Positions 35,560 through 44,510 of a DNA stretch of 64,000 bases are shown here, one piece after another; the stretch's first letter is position 1, and the number at the start of each line of letters is the position of its first letter. The notes below the pieces were generated by a model, which did not search any database, had not been told where the DNA came from, and saw only the letters and a list, made by a program, of their open reading frames with translations. Source of the DNA: an uncultured Clostridia bacterium (lineage in GTDB: Bacteria; Bacillota; Clostridia; Christensenellales; Aristaeellaceae); assembly GCA_934647165.1 (NCBI GenBank), contig CAKUFA010000002.1, forward strand, positions 79,877 to 143,876, read 5' to 3'. A program made the position numbers and the translations under genes.

Positions 35560-37011
35560 ATGAAATACATCCTGGCCATTGACCAGTCCACCGCAGGAAC
35601 CAAGGTAGCCCTCATGGACGAGACGGGCTGCCTGACCCACGTTGCGCGCAGGAGCCACACGCAGTTCCATCCGGCTCCGGGTCGCGTGGAGCATGACGCT
35701 GAGGAGATCTGGCAAAATGTCGCTGCCCTCTTGTGTGAGGTTGCCGGGCAGGTGAGCCTTGCGGATATTGCGGGTATCGGCATCTCCAACCAACGGGAAA
35801 CCACGGTGCTGTGGGAACGTGCCACCGGAAAGCCTGTGTGCCACGCCGTTGTCTGGCAGGATGTGCGCGCGCAGTCACTGATCGAGGCCATGGCGCCCTG
35901 TGCGGATGTGGTGCATGCCAAAACCGGCCTTTCCCTTTCACCTTACTATTCCGCCGCCAAGGCTGCCGCGGTGCTTCGGGAGGATCCGGCGCTGTCCGCG
36001 CGTGCCGGGCAAGGCGAAATCTGCATCGGCACGGTGGATAGCTATCTGCTTTTCCGCCTGACCGGCGGCAAGTTTCGGGCGGAGGTGTCCAACGCCAGCC
36101 GCACGCAGTTGATGAATCTGCACACTTGCGGCTGGGATAGGGAACTGACGGAGATGTTCGGTCTGCCTCTGTGCGCCCTCGCCCCGGAAATTCTCCTGTC
36201 CGACGGGAACTTTGGCACGGTGGAAACCATCCCTGCGCTACGGGGTCTGCCTGTGCTGGCCATGTTGGGGGACAGCCACGCCGCGCTCTTCGGGCATGGC
36301 TGTGTTGAGCCCGGCATGACCAAGGCCACCTATGGCACCGGTTCCTCCATTATGATGAACGTTGGCGATCAGCCCCGAATGAGCGGCAACGGGCTTTCCG
36401 CTTCCGTGGCTTATGGGGAGGGGGGACGCGTGCTGTATGCACTGGAAGGTAACGTCACCTCCTCTGCGGATACGCTCATGTGGCTCAAGGATGAGGTTGG
36501 GCTTATCTCCTCCATGGACGATCTGGGAGAGGCTGCGCAGCTTTCCTCCTCGGATGGGGTGTATCTCGTGCCTGCTTTTTCGGGGCTTGGCGCTCCATGG
36601 TTTGACGGCAGCGCCCGTGCCCTTCTTTATGGCATGAATCGCGGTACCCGCCGCGCGCATATTCTCTATGCTGCGCTGGAAAGCATCGCCCAGCAGAATG
36701 CCGATGTGTTGTCCTTCATGGGGCAGGAGGCCGGTCAGCCGGTGCGCTGTCTCATGGCGGATGGCGGCGCAACGGTTAATCCCCTCCTCATGCAGCTCCA
36801 AAGCGATCTGGCTGCCTGCCGTGTGCGCGTGTCCGGTCAAAAAGAAATGAGCCTTCTGGGTGCTGCGCTCATGGCAGCCCGGCATGCCGGTTGGCCCGTG
36901 GATACACTCCGCGGCAAGGCTGGCGGTCGGCAATATGCTCCGCAAATGCCTGATGAGGAGCGGGAAAAGCGGCGGCAAGGCTGGCTGGACGCCGTCCGGC
37001 GCTGCCGCTGA
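35560..37011 (+). CDS. FGGY family carbohydrate kinase
   Basis: A 483-residue sugar or polyol kinase, closest by eye to glycerol kinase-like members. The phosphate-1 loop IDQSTAGTKVAL is at the N terminus; ISNQRETTVLWERATGKPV and VVWQDVRAQ follow, then the catalytic Asp in MLGDSHAALFGHG and the ATP-binding GTGSSIMMNVG. Given the isomerase and split transketolase in the same operon, it probably phosphorylates a ketose made by the isomerase, not glycerol. It ends the operon before a strong hairpin. Confidence 0.92.
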   Translation: MKYILAIDQSTAGTKVALMDETGCLTHVARRSHTQFHPAPGRVEHDAEEIWQNVAALLCEVAGQVSLADIAGIGISNQRETTVLWERATGKPVCHAVVWQDVRAQSLIEAMAPCADVVHAKTGLSLSPYYSAAKAAAVLREDPALSARAGQGEICIGTVDSYLLFRLTGGKFRAEVSNASRTQLMNLHTCGWDRELTEMFGLPLCALAPEILLSDGNFGTVETIPALRGLPVLAMLGDSHAALFGHGCVEPGMTKATYGTGSSIMMNVGDQPRMSGNGLSASVAYGEGGRVLYALEGNVTSSADTLMWLKDEVGLISSMDDLGEAAQLSSSDGVYLVPAFSGLGAPWFDGSARALLYGMNRGTRRAHILYAALESIAQQNADVLSFMGQEAGQPVRCLMADGGATVNPLLMQLQSDLAACRVRVSGQKEMSLLGAALMAARHAGWPVDTLRGKAGGRQYAPQMPDEEREKRRQGWLDAVRRCR

Positions 37012-37040
37012 AAGGCCATTTACTTTTCGCCATGTATGAA

Positions 37041-37083
37041 AAACGAGCCATTGCAGATGAGAAGCTCTGCAATGGCTCGTTTT
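37041..37083. terminator. terminator after the FGGY kinase
   Basis: AAACGAGCCATTGCAG pairs with CTGCAATGGCTCGTTT. The run of T after the stem fits rightward termination. Confidence 0.88.
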
Positions 37084-37096
37084 GTCTTTTGATTTA

Positions 37097-37258
37097 GGGC
37101 AATACCGCACAATTCGTTGGCAGCGTAGGCGATGCCTTTTCCGCCATCTGCTGCTTGCAGATTTTTCGATTTACCTCCAGTAAACCTTCAAAATCTGCCA
37201 TTGCATCTGACGAAAAATTCATTCGCCTCCGCACCAACTCATTTGTGCGGTATTGCCT
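37097..37258. mobile_element. 162-bp palindromic MITE-like element inserted at the asnS stop codon
   Basis: The ends GGGCAATACCGCACAA and TTGTGCGGTATTGCCT form terminal inverted repeats. The palindrome continues inward with GTTGG/CCAAC, AGGCGA/TCGCCT and GCAGATTTT/AAAATCTGC, so nearly the whole element can fold on itself. TA flanks both sides (37095-37096 and 37259-37260), as expected for a TA duplication by IS630/Tc1-type transposases. It has no coding capacity. The asnS TAA codon is formed by the flanking TA plus the element's terminal base. Confidence 0.8.
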
Positions 37259-38631
37259 TAGAAATCGCAGTTCAGGGGCGTGCGGGCATAGGGGATCACA
37301 TCGCGGATGTTGTCCACGCCTGTGAGATAAATCAGTAGCCGCTCAAAGCCCATGCCGAAGCCGGAGTGCGTGCAGCCGCCAAACCGGCGCAGGTTCAAAT
37401 ACCAGTACATCTGCTCCTTGGAAATGTGCAGCTCATCCATGCGCTGGGTCAGCAGGTCATAGCGGGTTTCACGCTGGGAACCACCCATCAGCTCACCCGC
37501 GCCGGGCACCAGCAGATCCACGGCAGCCACGGTCTTTCCATCGGGGTTCTGATACATGTAGAAGGCTTTGATATCCTTGGGCCAGTCGTACACAAACACG
37601 GGGGAGTGGAAGTATTCTTCCGTCAGGTACTTTTCATGCTCCTTGGCTGTATCCTCGCCATACTTGGGCTCAAACTGGAATTTCACACCGTTTTCCATGG
37701 CCTTGCGCAGGATGGTGATGGCTTCCTCGTGGGTCACGCGGGCTGCGCCGGTGGTGGCCAGATGGTTCAGTTTATCCAGCAGTCCGCCGCCGGTAAACTT
37801 GTCCAGGTGCGCCAGCTCGTCCGGGCACTTTTCCAGCACCGTCTTCACCAGATACTTGAGGAAATCCTCTTCGATGTCCATCAACTGATGGATGTCACAG
37901 AAAGCGATTTCCGGCTCGATCATCCAGAACTCGGCGGCATGGGTCTTGGTGTTGCTGTTCTCAGCACGGAAGGTGGGGCCAAAGGTATAAACCTTGGAGA
38001 AGGCCATGGCGAAGGTTTCCGCCTCCAGCTGACCAGTCACTGCCAGGGACGTGGGCTTGCCGAAGAAGTCTTCCTTGGGATCCTGGCCGGGCTTAAGGGT
38101 TGTCACCGTGAAGGTGTTGCCAGCTCCTTCCGCATCATTGGAGGTAATCAGTGGCGTGTGGACATACAGATAGCCCCGATCCTGAAAATAGGTGTGGATG
38201 GCCATGCTGGCCACGGAGCGCACGCGGAACACGGCCTGGAACAGGCGGGTGCGGGGGCGCAGATAGGCAATTTCCCGCAGGTATTCCACACTGTGGCGCT
38301 TGGGCTGCAGGGGATAATCCTCCGGGCAGTCACCTTCCAGCACAATGGCCTTAGCCTGCACCTCGGGGGTGGTGGGATCCTTGTAGCTGGGCACAACAAC
38401 ACCCTGTACGGTGATGGCCGCGCCTACATGCAGGGCGCTGATTTTGTCAAAATCCTCAATGGTGTTGTCATAGACCACCTGCGGATTCTTGAAGCACGTG
38501 CCATCGTAAAAATCGATAAAGCCCATGTTCTTTTGCTTGCGGTGGTTGCGGATCCAGCCTTGCAGGCAAACCTGCTGACCCTGAAGTTCCGAAAGGCGCT
38601 CCTTCAGCGCGCGGGTGGTGATAACCTCCAT
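37258..38631 (-). CDS. asnS: asparaginyl-tRNA synthetase
   Basis: A class IIb synthetase charging tRNA-Asn, 457 residues. An N-terminal OB-fold anticodon-binding domain (VCLQGWIRNHRKQKNMGFID) precedes the catalytic domain with motif 2 (TFGPTFRAENSNTKTHAAEFWM) and motif 3 (GFGMGFERLLIYLTGVDNIR). The EFWMIEPE and NIRDVIPYARTP sequences distinguish AsnS from AspS. The ATG at 38631 has GGAGGGG upstream; an in-frame ATG at 38736 is unsupported. The C terminus (TPLNCDF) looks natural although the stop codon abuts a MITE. Confidence 0.97.
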   Translation of the reverse strand: MEVITTRALKERLSELQGQQVCLQGWIRNHRKQKNMGFIDFYDGTCFKNPQVVYDNTIEDFDKISALHVGAAITVQGVVVPSYKDPTTPEVQAKAIVLEGDCPEDYPLQPKRHSVEYLREIAYLRPRTRLFQAVFRVRSVASMAIHTYFQDRGYLYVHTPLITSNDAEGAGNTFTVTTLKPGQDPKEDFFGKPTSLAVTGQLEAETFAMAFSKVYTFGPTFRAENSNTKTHAAEFWMIEPEIAFCDIHQLMDIEEDFLKYLVKTVLEKCPDELAHLDKFTGGGLLDKLNHLATTGAARVTHEEAITILRKAMENGVKFQFEPKYGEDTAKEHEKYLTEEYFHSPVFVYDWPKDIKAFYMYQNPDGKTVAAVDLLVPGAGELMGGSQRETRYDLLTQRMDELHISKEQMYWYLNLRRFGGCTHSGFGMGFERLLIYLTGVDNIRDVIPYARTPLNCDF

Positions 38632-38755
38632 GAAAAATGCCCCTCCCATCAACGCTCCGCGCCATGGCCGAAAGCGCAGATGGGCGGGGCGAAATGTTCT
38701 ATCATCTATGATACCACAAATCCAGCCAGACTGCAATTATCCGTGGCCAATTTGG

Positions 38756-38785
38756 TGGACAGCGCTGCGCGGAATATGGTATACT
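38756..38785 (+). promoter_or_regulatory. promoter of the fucosidase operon
   Basis: TGGACA (38756-38761) and TATACT (38780-38785), 18 bp apart, 40 bp before the GH29 start and within the divergent gap to asnS. Confidence 0.6.
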
Positions 38786-38824
38786 GCCCTTAGCAAAAGT
38801 ACACAAGCAAAGGAGCACAACGCC

Positions 38825-40138
38825 ATGTCTTCTTATCAGGTGCGAAAAACGCCCGGCGATACGGTCTGGTTCCGCCACGACCGCTTTGGTATGTTTATCC
38901 ACTGGGGGCTGTATGCCCTGCCTGCCCGGCACGAATGGGTCAAAAATCATGAACAGCTGACGGATGAACAGTATCAGAAATATTTTGACCATTTTGATCC
39001 TGATTTGTACGAGCCCCGTGAGTGGGCACGGCTGGCCAAACAGGCCGGCATGAAGTATGCTGTGCTGACCACCAAGCATCACGAAGGCTTCTGCCTGTTT
39101 GACAGCCAGTACACGGACTACAAGGCGACCAACACCCCCTGTGGCCGCGACCTTGTGCGCGAGTATGTGGAGGCGTTCCGTGAGGCCGGGCTTCGCGTGG
39201 GCTTTTACTATTCGCTTCTGGATTGGCATCATCCGGATTTCACCATTGACATCCGGCACCCGCAGCGCTACAGTTCCGATGCGGAGAAGCTCAATCAGTG
39301 CCGCGATATGCACCGCTATGCCGAATACATGCGCAATCAGGTGCGGGAACTGCTCACCAACTACGGCAAAATTGATATCATGTGGTTTGATTTTTCCTAT
39401 GAAAAGGATACGCTGCCCGGAAGTCCTCTGAAGGGAAAGGGCGCTGAGGACTGGGAAGCAGAGGAGCTGATTGCGCTGGCACGATCCCTTCAGCCAGACA
39501 TTCTCATCGATAACCGCACCGGCCTTGAGCAGGATTTGTGGACGCCGGAGCAGTATCAGCCCCAACATTGGCTGCGCCATCCTGTGACGGGGGAGTATGT
39601 CACCTGGGAAGCATGCCAGACCTTCTCCGGTTCCTGGGGCTACCACCGGGATGAAAGCAGCTGGAAAACCCCGGAGATGGTGCTGCACATGCTCATCCGC
39701 ACGGTGTCTCTCGGTGGCAATCTGCTGATGAATGTGGGGCCGACCGCCCGCGGCTATATTGATGACCGTGCGCAGAATGCTTTGCGGGAAATCGGTGCAT
39801 GGATGCGCCTGAACGGCCGTTCCATCTATGGCTGCACCATGGCTGAGCCGGAATTCAAAGCGCCCGAAGGAACCCTGCTCACCCAATCGGAGGATGGGAC
39901 ACGGCTTTACGTGCACTTGATTGAATACCCATTTGCCGTGCTGGAAATGCCGGGCTTTGCCGGCAAGGTGGCCTATGCCCAGTTCCTGCATGACGCTAGT
40001 GAAGTACCCTTTACGGAGGGCCGGGTGGACCATTTCAGCGAAGGACGGACAGAGCGTCAGGATTTGCTGATCCTGACGCTTCCTGCCGTGAAACCGCCGA
40101 TGCTGGTGCCGGTGGTGGAGCTGTTCCTGAAAAAATAA
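38825..40138 (+). CDS. alpha-L-fucosidase, GH29
   Basis: A retaining fucosidase of 437 residues. Recognisable parts are the start WFRHDRFGMFIHWGLYALPA, the substrate-pocket stretch KYAVLTTKHHEGFCLFDSQY, and IDIMWFDFS with the nucleophile Asp. TVSLGGNLLMNVGPTARGYI is the usual end of the catalytic barrel, followed by a small beta domain. There is no signal peptide, so it acts in the cytoplasm on imported fucosyl oligosaccharides. The ATG at 38825 follows AAAGGAG. It is followed by a membrane-protein gene and a GH95 fucosidase gene on the same strand. Confidence 0.94.
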   Translation: MSSYQVRKTPGDTVWFRHDRFGMFIHWGLYALPARHEWVKNHEQLTDEQYQKYFDHFDPDLYEPREWARLAKQAGMKYAVLTTKHHEGFCLFDSQYTDYKATNTPCGRDLVREYVEAFREAGLRVGFYYSLLDWHHPDFTIDIRHPQRYSSDAEKLNQCRDMHRYAEYMRNQVRELLTNYGKIDIMWFDFSYEKDTLPGSPLKGKGAEDWEAEELIALARSLQPDILIDNRTGLEQDLWTPEQYQPQHWLRHPVTGEYVTWEACQTFSGSWGYHRDESSWKTPEMVLHMLIRTVSLGGNLLMNVGPTARGYIDDRAQNALREIGAWMRLNGRSIYGCTMAEPEFKAPEGTLLTQSEDGTRLYVHLIEYPFAVLEMPGFAGKVAYAQFLHDASEVPFTEGRVDHFSEGRTERQDLLILTLPAVKPPMLVPVVELFLKK

Positions 40139-40214
40139 CGGCCGCTGTGCCATCCATGCGGGCAGCATGCCGCTGCATAGCATGTTCACCTGCTGCGTAC
40201 CCTAAAAGCCGGTG

Positions 40215-40922
40215 ATGTGCATGCAATGGTGTCTTTTCCTTATGCTTGCCGTGTCGGTGGGGTTTGTGAACCGGCGCATGGTTTTCTTTCGCTGCCAGGG
40301 TTACCCGGGTGCGGCTCGCAGGCTTTATCGCCGCGCTGCATGGGCGCTTGGCCTTTTGTGCCTCCTGGCCATGCTGGCGCAGGAGTTGATGCTCCTTTTA
40401 TCCCATCAGCTGAGCTGGCGCACGGGGCTGCCGCTACACCTGTGCAGCGCTATGGGCGTGCTGATGCTGCCCACCCTGCTCACAGGCAATGAATCCCTGC
40501 GGCATGCCGCGCTGTATCTGGGGGTGCCCGGCGCGTTGGCAGCGCTGCTGTTTCCGGCCGTTTTGTCTACGCCATGGCCAAGGGGCATGGCGCTGGCTTT
40601 CCACGCGCTGCATGCTTCGCTGGCAGTTGCGCCATGGTTGCCGTTCGGGCTTGGCTGGCGCCCAAAACCCATCGGTGCGGTGCAGGCAGGCGCGGTGCTG
40701 GGAGGACTTGGTTGTGCGGCGGCGGTTGTCAACAGGCTCACAGGCGGCAACTATCTGTTCTTAAGTACCCCGGTGGGCGGAACGCCCCTGATGCTTTTAG
40801 CCCGGCATGGGCTGGGCGCTTATCGAGCCTGGTTGGCGCTCCTGTGCGCGGGGGCGCTGTTTATACAGGCAGCGGCTGTCTGCCTGTGGGGGCTGAAGAA
40901 GGCTGGCAGGAACAACGGATGA
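40215..40922 (+). CDS. YwaF/TIGR02206-like integral membrane protein
   Basis: A polytopic protein of about 235 residues with six or seven helices. The motifs LPLHLCSAMGVLMLPTLL and GGNYLFLSTPVGGTPLMLL match the YwaF (TMEM164-like) family, whose molecular function is not established. The start is uncertain: ATG at 40215 is used, with ATG 40221 and GTG 40212 as alternatives, since no strong ribosome site is visible. It is sandwiched between two fucosidase genes, 76 bp after the first and 40 bp before the second. Confidence 0.8.
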   Translation: MCMQWCLFLMLAVSVGFVNRRMVFFRCQGYPGAARRLYRRAAWALGLLCLLAMLAQELMLLLSHQLSWRTGLPLHLCSAMGVLMLPTLLTGNESLRHAALYLGVPGALAALLFPAVLSTPWPRGMALAFHALHASLAVAPWLPFGLGWRPKPIGAVQAGAVLGGLGCAAAVVNRLTGGNYLFLSTPVGGTPLMLLARHGLGAYRAWLALLCAGALFIQAAAVCLWGLKKAGRNNG

Positions 40923-40962
40923 ACCTCAAAAGTACCGGAGAGGCCTTAAGAGGAGGAAACAC

Positions 40963-43194
40963 ATGAACGAGCTTTTCTACAACCGGCCTGCGTCCGTGTG
41001 GAACGAGGCGCTGCCTATCGGAAACGGCTTCATGGGTGCGATGATCTTTGGCGGAACGGCGATTGACCGCCTTGCCATGAATGAGGACAGCGTATGGTAT
41101 GGCGGCTATCGAGACCGGGTGAACCCTGATGCCCGCGTTGCGCTGCCCAGCATTCGACAGCTGCTGCGCGAGGGGCGTATTCCGGAAGCGCAATCCCTTG
41201 CGGAGGAATGTATGACAGCTGTGCCGGAAGGTCAGCGGCATTATGAACCCCTGTGTGACCTGATCCTTCAGCAGCTGGACGGGGATGCTCCTGCGCCTGT
41301 GAAAAGCTTGCGCAACCTTGCAGGAAAGGATATGCACACGTATGATGTGCCGGTGGGAAACTATCGCCGCACGCTGAACATTCAGCAGGGAATTCATCGG
41401 GTATCCTACACGCATAGCGGTCTGCCTGTGGTACGGGAAACGCTGCTTTCCTATCCGCACCATGTGTTGGCCATACGCTGCACAGGTCATCCCATGCGGG
41501 TGCTTTTGCGGCGCGGCGTCTATTTGTCCGAAATTCGTGCACTGGATACACGCACCATCCTCCTTTCAGGACAAACGGGCGATGGCGGCGTGGGCTATAC
41601 GGCTGTTTGCCGCGCCGTGGGCAATGGCGTGCGCACAGTGGGCGGCATGCTGTATATACCGGGGCAGTGCGATCTTTTCTTCACATCTGCCACCACCTAT
41701 CGCTTTGATGATCCGCTCCGCCAATGCCTTGCATGGCTGGATGCGGCGGAACAGGCCGGGTATGATGCTGTCCGCGCCGCGCATGTGGCGGATGTGGAAG
41801 CGCGATTGTCTGCCTGCAGGCTCTCCCTGCCCTGCGACCCGGCGCTGGATGCGCTGCCCACAGATGAGCGCCTTGCACGTTATGCTTTGGGGCAAGCGGA
41901 CAACGGGCTGGAAGCAGGGTATTTCGCCTACGGACGATATCTGCTGCTCAGCTGCTCCCGCCCGGGAAGCCTCCCTGCCAATCTGCAGGGGGTATGGAAT
42001 GAAGATTTTCGCCCCAAATGGGACAGCAAGTATACCATCAACATCAACACGGAAATGAACTACTGGCCTGCGGACGTGTGTGCGCTGGCCGAAACGCAGC
42101 TGCCCCTGTTTGCTCACATGCACCGAATGGAACCAAACGGACGTGCCGTTGCTGCTGAAATGTACGGCGCGAAGGGGTGGGTGGCGCATCACAACACGGA
42201 TCTTTGGGGCGACTGTGCGCCGCAGGACGCTTATCCGCCCGCTTCCTATTGGCAGATGGGCGCGGCGTGGCTGTGCCTGCACATTGCCGAGCATTTCCGT
42301 TTCACCGGGGATACAGCGTTTCTGCGAGAACATGATTCCCTTATGCAGGGAGCGGCGCAGTTCTTTATGGAGACGGCTGTCACTCTGCCGGACGGCACGC
42401 TGTCGGTCAGTCCCTCCAGCTCGCCGGAAAACACCTATGAAACATCCGGCGGAGTCCGCGGCACCCTCACCGAATGTGCCGCCATGGATGCGCAGATTCT
42501 CTATGAACTGATGACCGGATTGATGGAGTGTGGCGAAGCACTTGGACAAAACACGGACGAATACCGGGCATTTCGCGCACGCCTTTGCCCTGTGCGGGTG
42601 AAGGATGGCCGCATTTGCGAATGGCTCCAGCCTGTTGCGGAGGTGGAGCCGGGGCACCGGCACATTTCGCACCTCTTCGGGTTGTTCCCGGGCAACACCA
42701 TCACGCCTGCTGATGCCGAAGCGTTTCGGGCTGCCCGCGTCACGCTGGAAAAGCGTCTGCAAAACGGCGGCGGTCATACGGGTTGGAGCAGGGCATGGAT
42801 CATCTGCCTGTGGGCGCGCCTGCTGGACGGCGCACAGGCCGGAAAGAACCTGCGCCTGCTGCTGGAAAAATCCACCCTTCCCAATTTGCTGGATAACCAT
42901 CCTCCTTTCCAGCTTGACGGAAACCTTGGTGCGGTAGCAGGCATTGCGGAAATGCTCCTGCAAAGCCAGGGCGGTGTGCTCCACCTTCTGCCAGCCAAAC
43001 CGGTCCATTGGACGGAGGGCTGCGTGCGCGGCCTGCATGCCCGCGGCGGCTACACGGTGGACATCGCCTGGGATGCGCGGGGCTACCGTGCGGATATCCA
43101 TGCTGCGCAGGCAGGCATTCTGCACCTGTGGGATGGCCGAACGTTGCCCCATCAACCGGGCGAAACGCTGCACGTAACAGGTTTTTTTGCTTGA
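40963..43194 (+). CDS. alpha-fucosidase/galactosidase, GH95
   Basis: A 743-residue inverting glycosidase of family 95, mostly 1,2-alpha-L-fucosidases with some alpha-L-galactosidases. The N-terminal beta-sandwich begins with NRPASVWNEALPIGNGFMGA, and the (alpha/alpha)6 barrel holds NINTEMNYWPADVCALAETQ and LDGNLGAVAGIAEMLLQSQ, the family's catalytic-site signatures. No signal peptide is present, so action is intracellular. GAGGAGG precedes the ATG. With GH29 and FucO it indicates use of fucosylated plant or host glycans. Confidence 0.95.
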   Translation: MNELFYNRPASVWNEALPIGNGFMGAMIFGGTAIDRLAMNEDSVWYGGYRDRVNPDARVALPSIRQLLREGRIPEAQSLAEECMTAVPEGQRHYEPLCDLILQQLDGDAPAPVKSLRNLAGKDMHTYDVPVGNYRRTLNIQQGIHRVSYTHSGLPVVRETLLSYPHHVLAIRCTGHPMRVLLRRGVYLSEIRALDTRTILLSGQTGDGGVGYTAVCRAVGNGVRTVGGMLYIPGQCDLFFTSATTYRFDDPLRQCLAWLDAAEQAGYDAVRAAHVADVEARLSACRLSLPCDPALDALPTDERLARYALGQADNGLEAGYFAYGRYLLLSCSRPGSLPANLQGVWNEDFRPKWDSKYTININTEMNYWPADVCALAETQLPLFAHMHRMEPNGRAVAAEMYGAKGWVAHHNTDLWGDCAPQDAYPPASYWQMGAAWLCLHIAEHFRFTGDTAFLREHDSLMQGAAQFFMETAVTLPDGTLSVSPSSSPENTYETSGGVRGTLTECAAMDAQILYELMTGLMECGEALGQNTDEYRAFRARLCPVRVKDGRICEWLQPVAEVEPGHRHISHLFGLFPGNTITPADAEAFRAARVTLEKRLQNGGGHTGWSRAWIICLWARLLDGAQAGKNLRLLLEKSTLPNLLDNHPPFQLDGNLGAVAGIAEMLLQSQGGVLHLLPAKPVHWTEGCVRGLHARGGYTVDIAWDARGYRADIHAAQAGILHLWDGRTLPHQPGETLHVTGFFA

Positions 43195-43244
43195 TTTTCA
43201 GAGGAACCATTCTTGATATGCCAAGATTTTCCCTTGCAATACAG

Positions 43245-43287
43245 CAATCGCCATGGCACAGGACAAAGATCCTCGCCATGGCGATTG
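43245..43287. terminator. terminator between GH95 and the polysaccharide operon
   Basis: CAATCGCCATGG pairs with CCATGGCGATTG; TTTTGCTGTTT follows on the right. It probably serves both convergent units. Confidence 0.8.
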
Positions 43288-43310
43288 TTTTGCTGTTTGG
43301 GGCTTATAGG

Positions 43311-44510
43311 TCAGTGCAGCTTGCAGATGGCGTTGTAGGTTCGCGCACAATTTTTCCCGTCATGCAGGGGAAAGAAGGCGTCCATCCGCTCAGTATACGT
43401 TTCCGAAGGCCGCATATTCTGCACCAGGCATGCCTGAAGGCTCTCCAAAAGAGTCTTTTCATCCGTCAAAACCGGGCCAAAACCATCCCTGCGATAGTCA
43501 AAATAGCCCTGCTGATAGTGATATTTTCGGAACTCTGCTTCGTCAAACTGATAGTAGAAAATGCTCTTGCGCAGGTATGCCACATCGAAAAACACGCTGG
43601 AATAATCCGTCACCAATATGCCGCAGTCCATCAGCAGCTGCTGCACATCATGGGTGGCGCTGGTGGCAATTTCCACCCGTGGGTTTGTTGTATGAAAGCA
43701 ATCCATATGCTTTTGCATTTCAATGTGCGGATAGAAAATCATACGGCAGTTGAACGTTTCCAGCAGGGCGTGCAGCTCCGGGCTTTCCAGCAGGGACTGA
43801 TAGGCACGGCAGAACGCCGTTTGCCGGAAGGTGCCGCCGCTGGGATAGTGTGCGCCGCGCCAGGTTGGCATCACAAGAATCATCCGCTGATGCCCCGCGG
43901 CGCGCAGAAGGTTATCAAACCGGCATAGCCCCAGATACTGCGCCACGCCTTCAGGGAAACCGAACTCCCGGTGAATGTAGTCGTATTCGGGCTTCGCACC
44001 GCACACAAACAGGTCGATATACAGGTTGCCACGGCGCAACCACTGCATTTCATCCTTGATGATGCCGTGCTGGAGAAACACCTGCTTGCCCCGCGCCCGG
44101 ATCCCCTTGTTTGCCAGGTGGTAGTGAATCATCAGATCCGGCGCACAGGGCTGCACATGGGTGCTGATGAGCTTGTCTGCGCAGTAGTACAGCAAATAGT
44201 GCTGAAAGCTGCGATAACGCACCGCGCCGCCCAGACGGGCGATTTTTTCGCTGTCAGGGCTATCCGCTGTGATGATATAGCGGGCGTTTACCTGCTTCTG
44301 CTCCTCACGCAGATAGCGATAGAACCAGTAGCCGTTATCACGGGCGTCATCTCCGCGTTCACTGACAAGCCAGACATGGCGATAGCGGGGGCTAACGCGT
44401 CGAAGTACTGCTGCAACGGGCTTGAGCAGCAGCATGAGCAGCAGTTCCCTCAAATAGCACAAGGCACGCATTCCTTTGGCCAGCACAGGCGACGTCCCCC
44501 TTTCTCTCAT
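43311..44510 (-). CDS. CDP-glycerol glycerophosphotransferase-like protein (TagB/TagF family)
   Basis: About 399 residues; last gene of the polysaccharide operon. Family features are GKQVFLQHGIIKDEMQWLR, the mid-domain MILVMPTWRGAHYPSGG, FYPHIEMQKH and ILVTDYSSVFFDVAYLRKSI, as in teichoic acid glycerol/ribitol phosphotransferases, which add polyol-phosphate units at the membrane face. An N-terminal amphipathic or membrane-associated stretch (LRELLLMLLLKPVAAVL) is present. The ATG at 44510 overlaps the previous stop in ATGA; a GTG at 44486 with a better ribosome site (GAAAGGGGG) is an alternative start. Confidence 0.88.
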   Translation of the reverse strand: MRERGTSPVLAKGMRALCYLRELLLMLLLKPVAAVLRRVSPRYRHVWLVSERGDDARDNGYWFYRYLREEQKQVNARYIITADSPDSEKIARLGGAVRYRSFQHYLLYYCADKLISTHVQPCAPDLMIHYHLANKGIRARGKQVFLQHGIIKDEMQWLRRGNLYIDLFVCGAKPEYDYIHREFGFPEGVAQYLGLCRFDNLLRAAGHQRMILVMPTWRGAHYPSGGTFRQTAFCRAYQSLLESPELHALLETFNCRMIFYPHIEMQKHMDCFHTTNPRVEIATSATHDVQQLLMDCGILVTDYSSVFFDVAYLRKSIFYYQFDEAEFRKYHYQQGYFDYRRDGFGPVLTDEKTLLESLQACLVQNMRPSETYTERMDAFFPLHDGKNCARTYNAICKLH

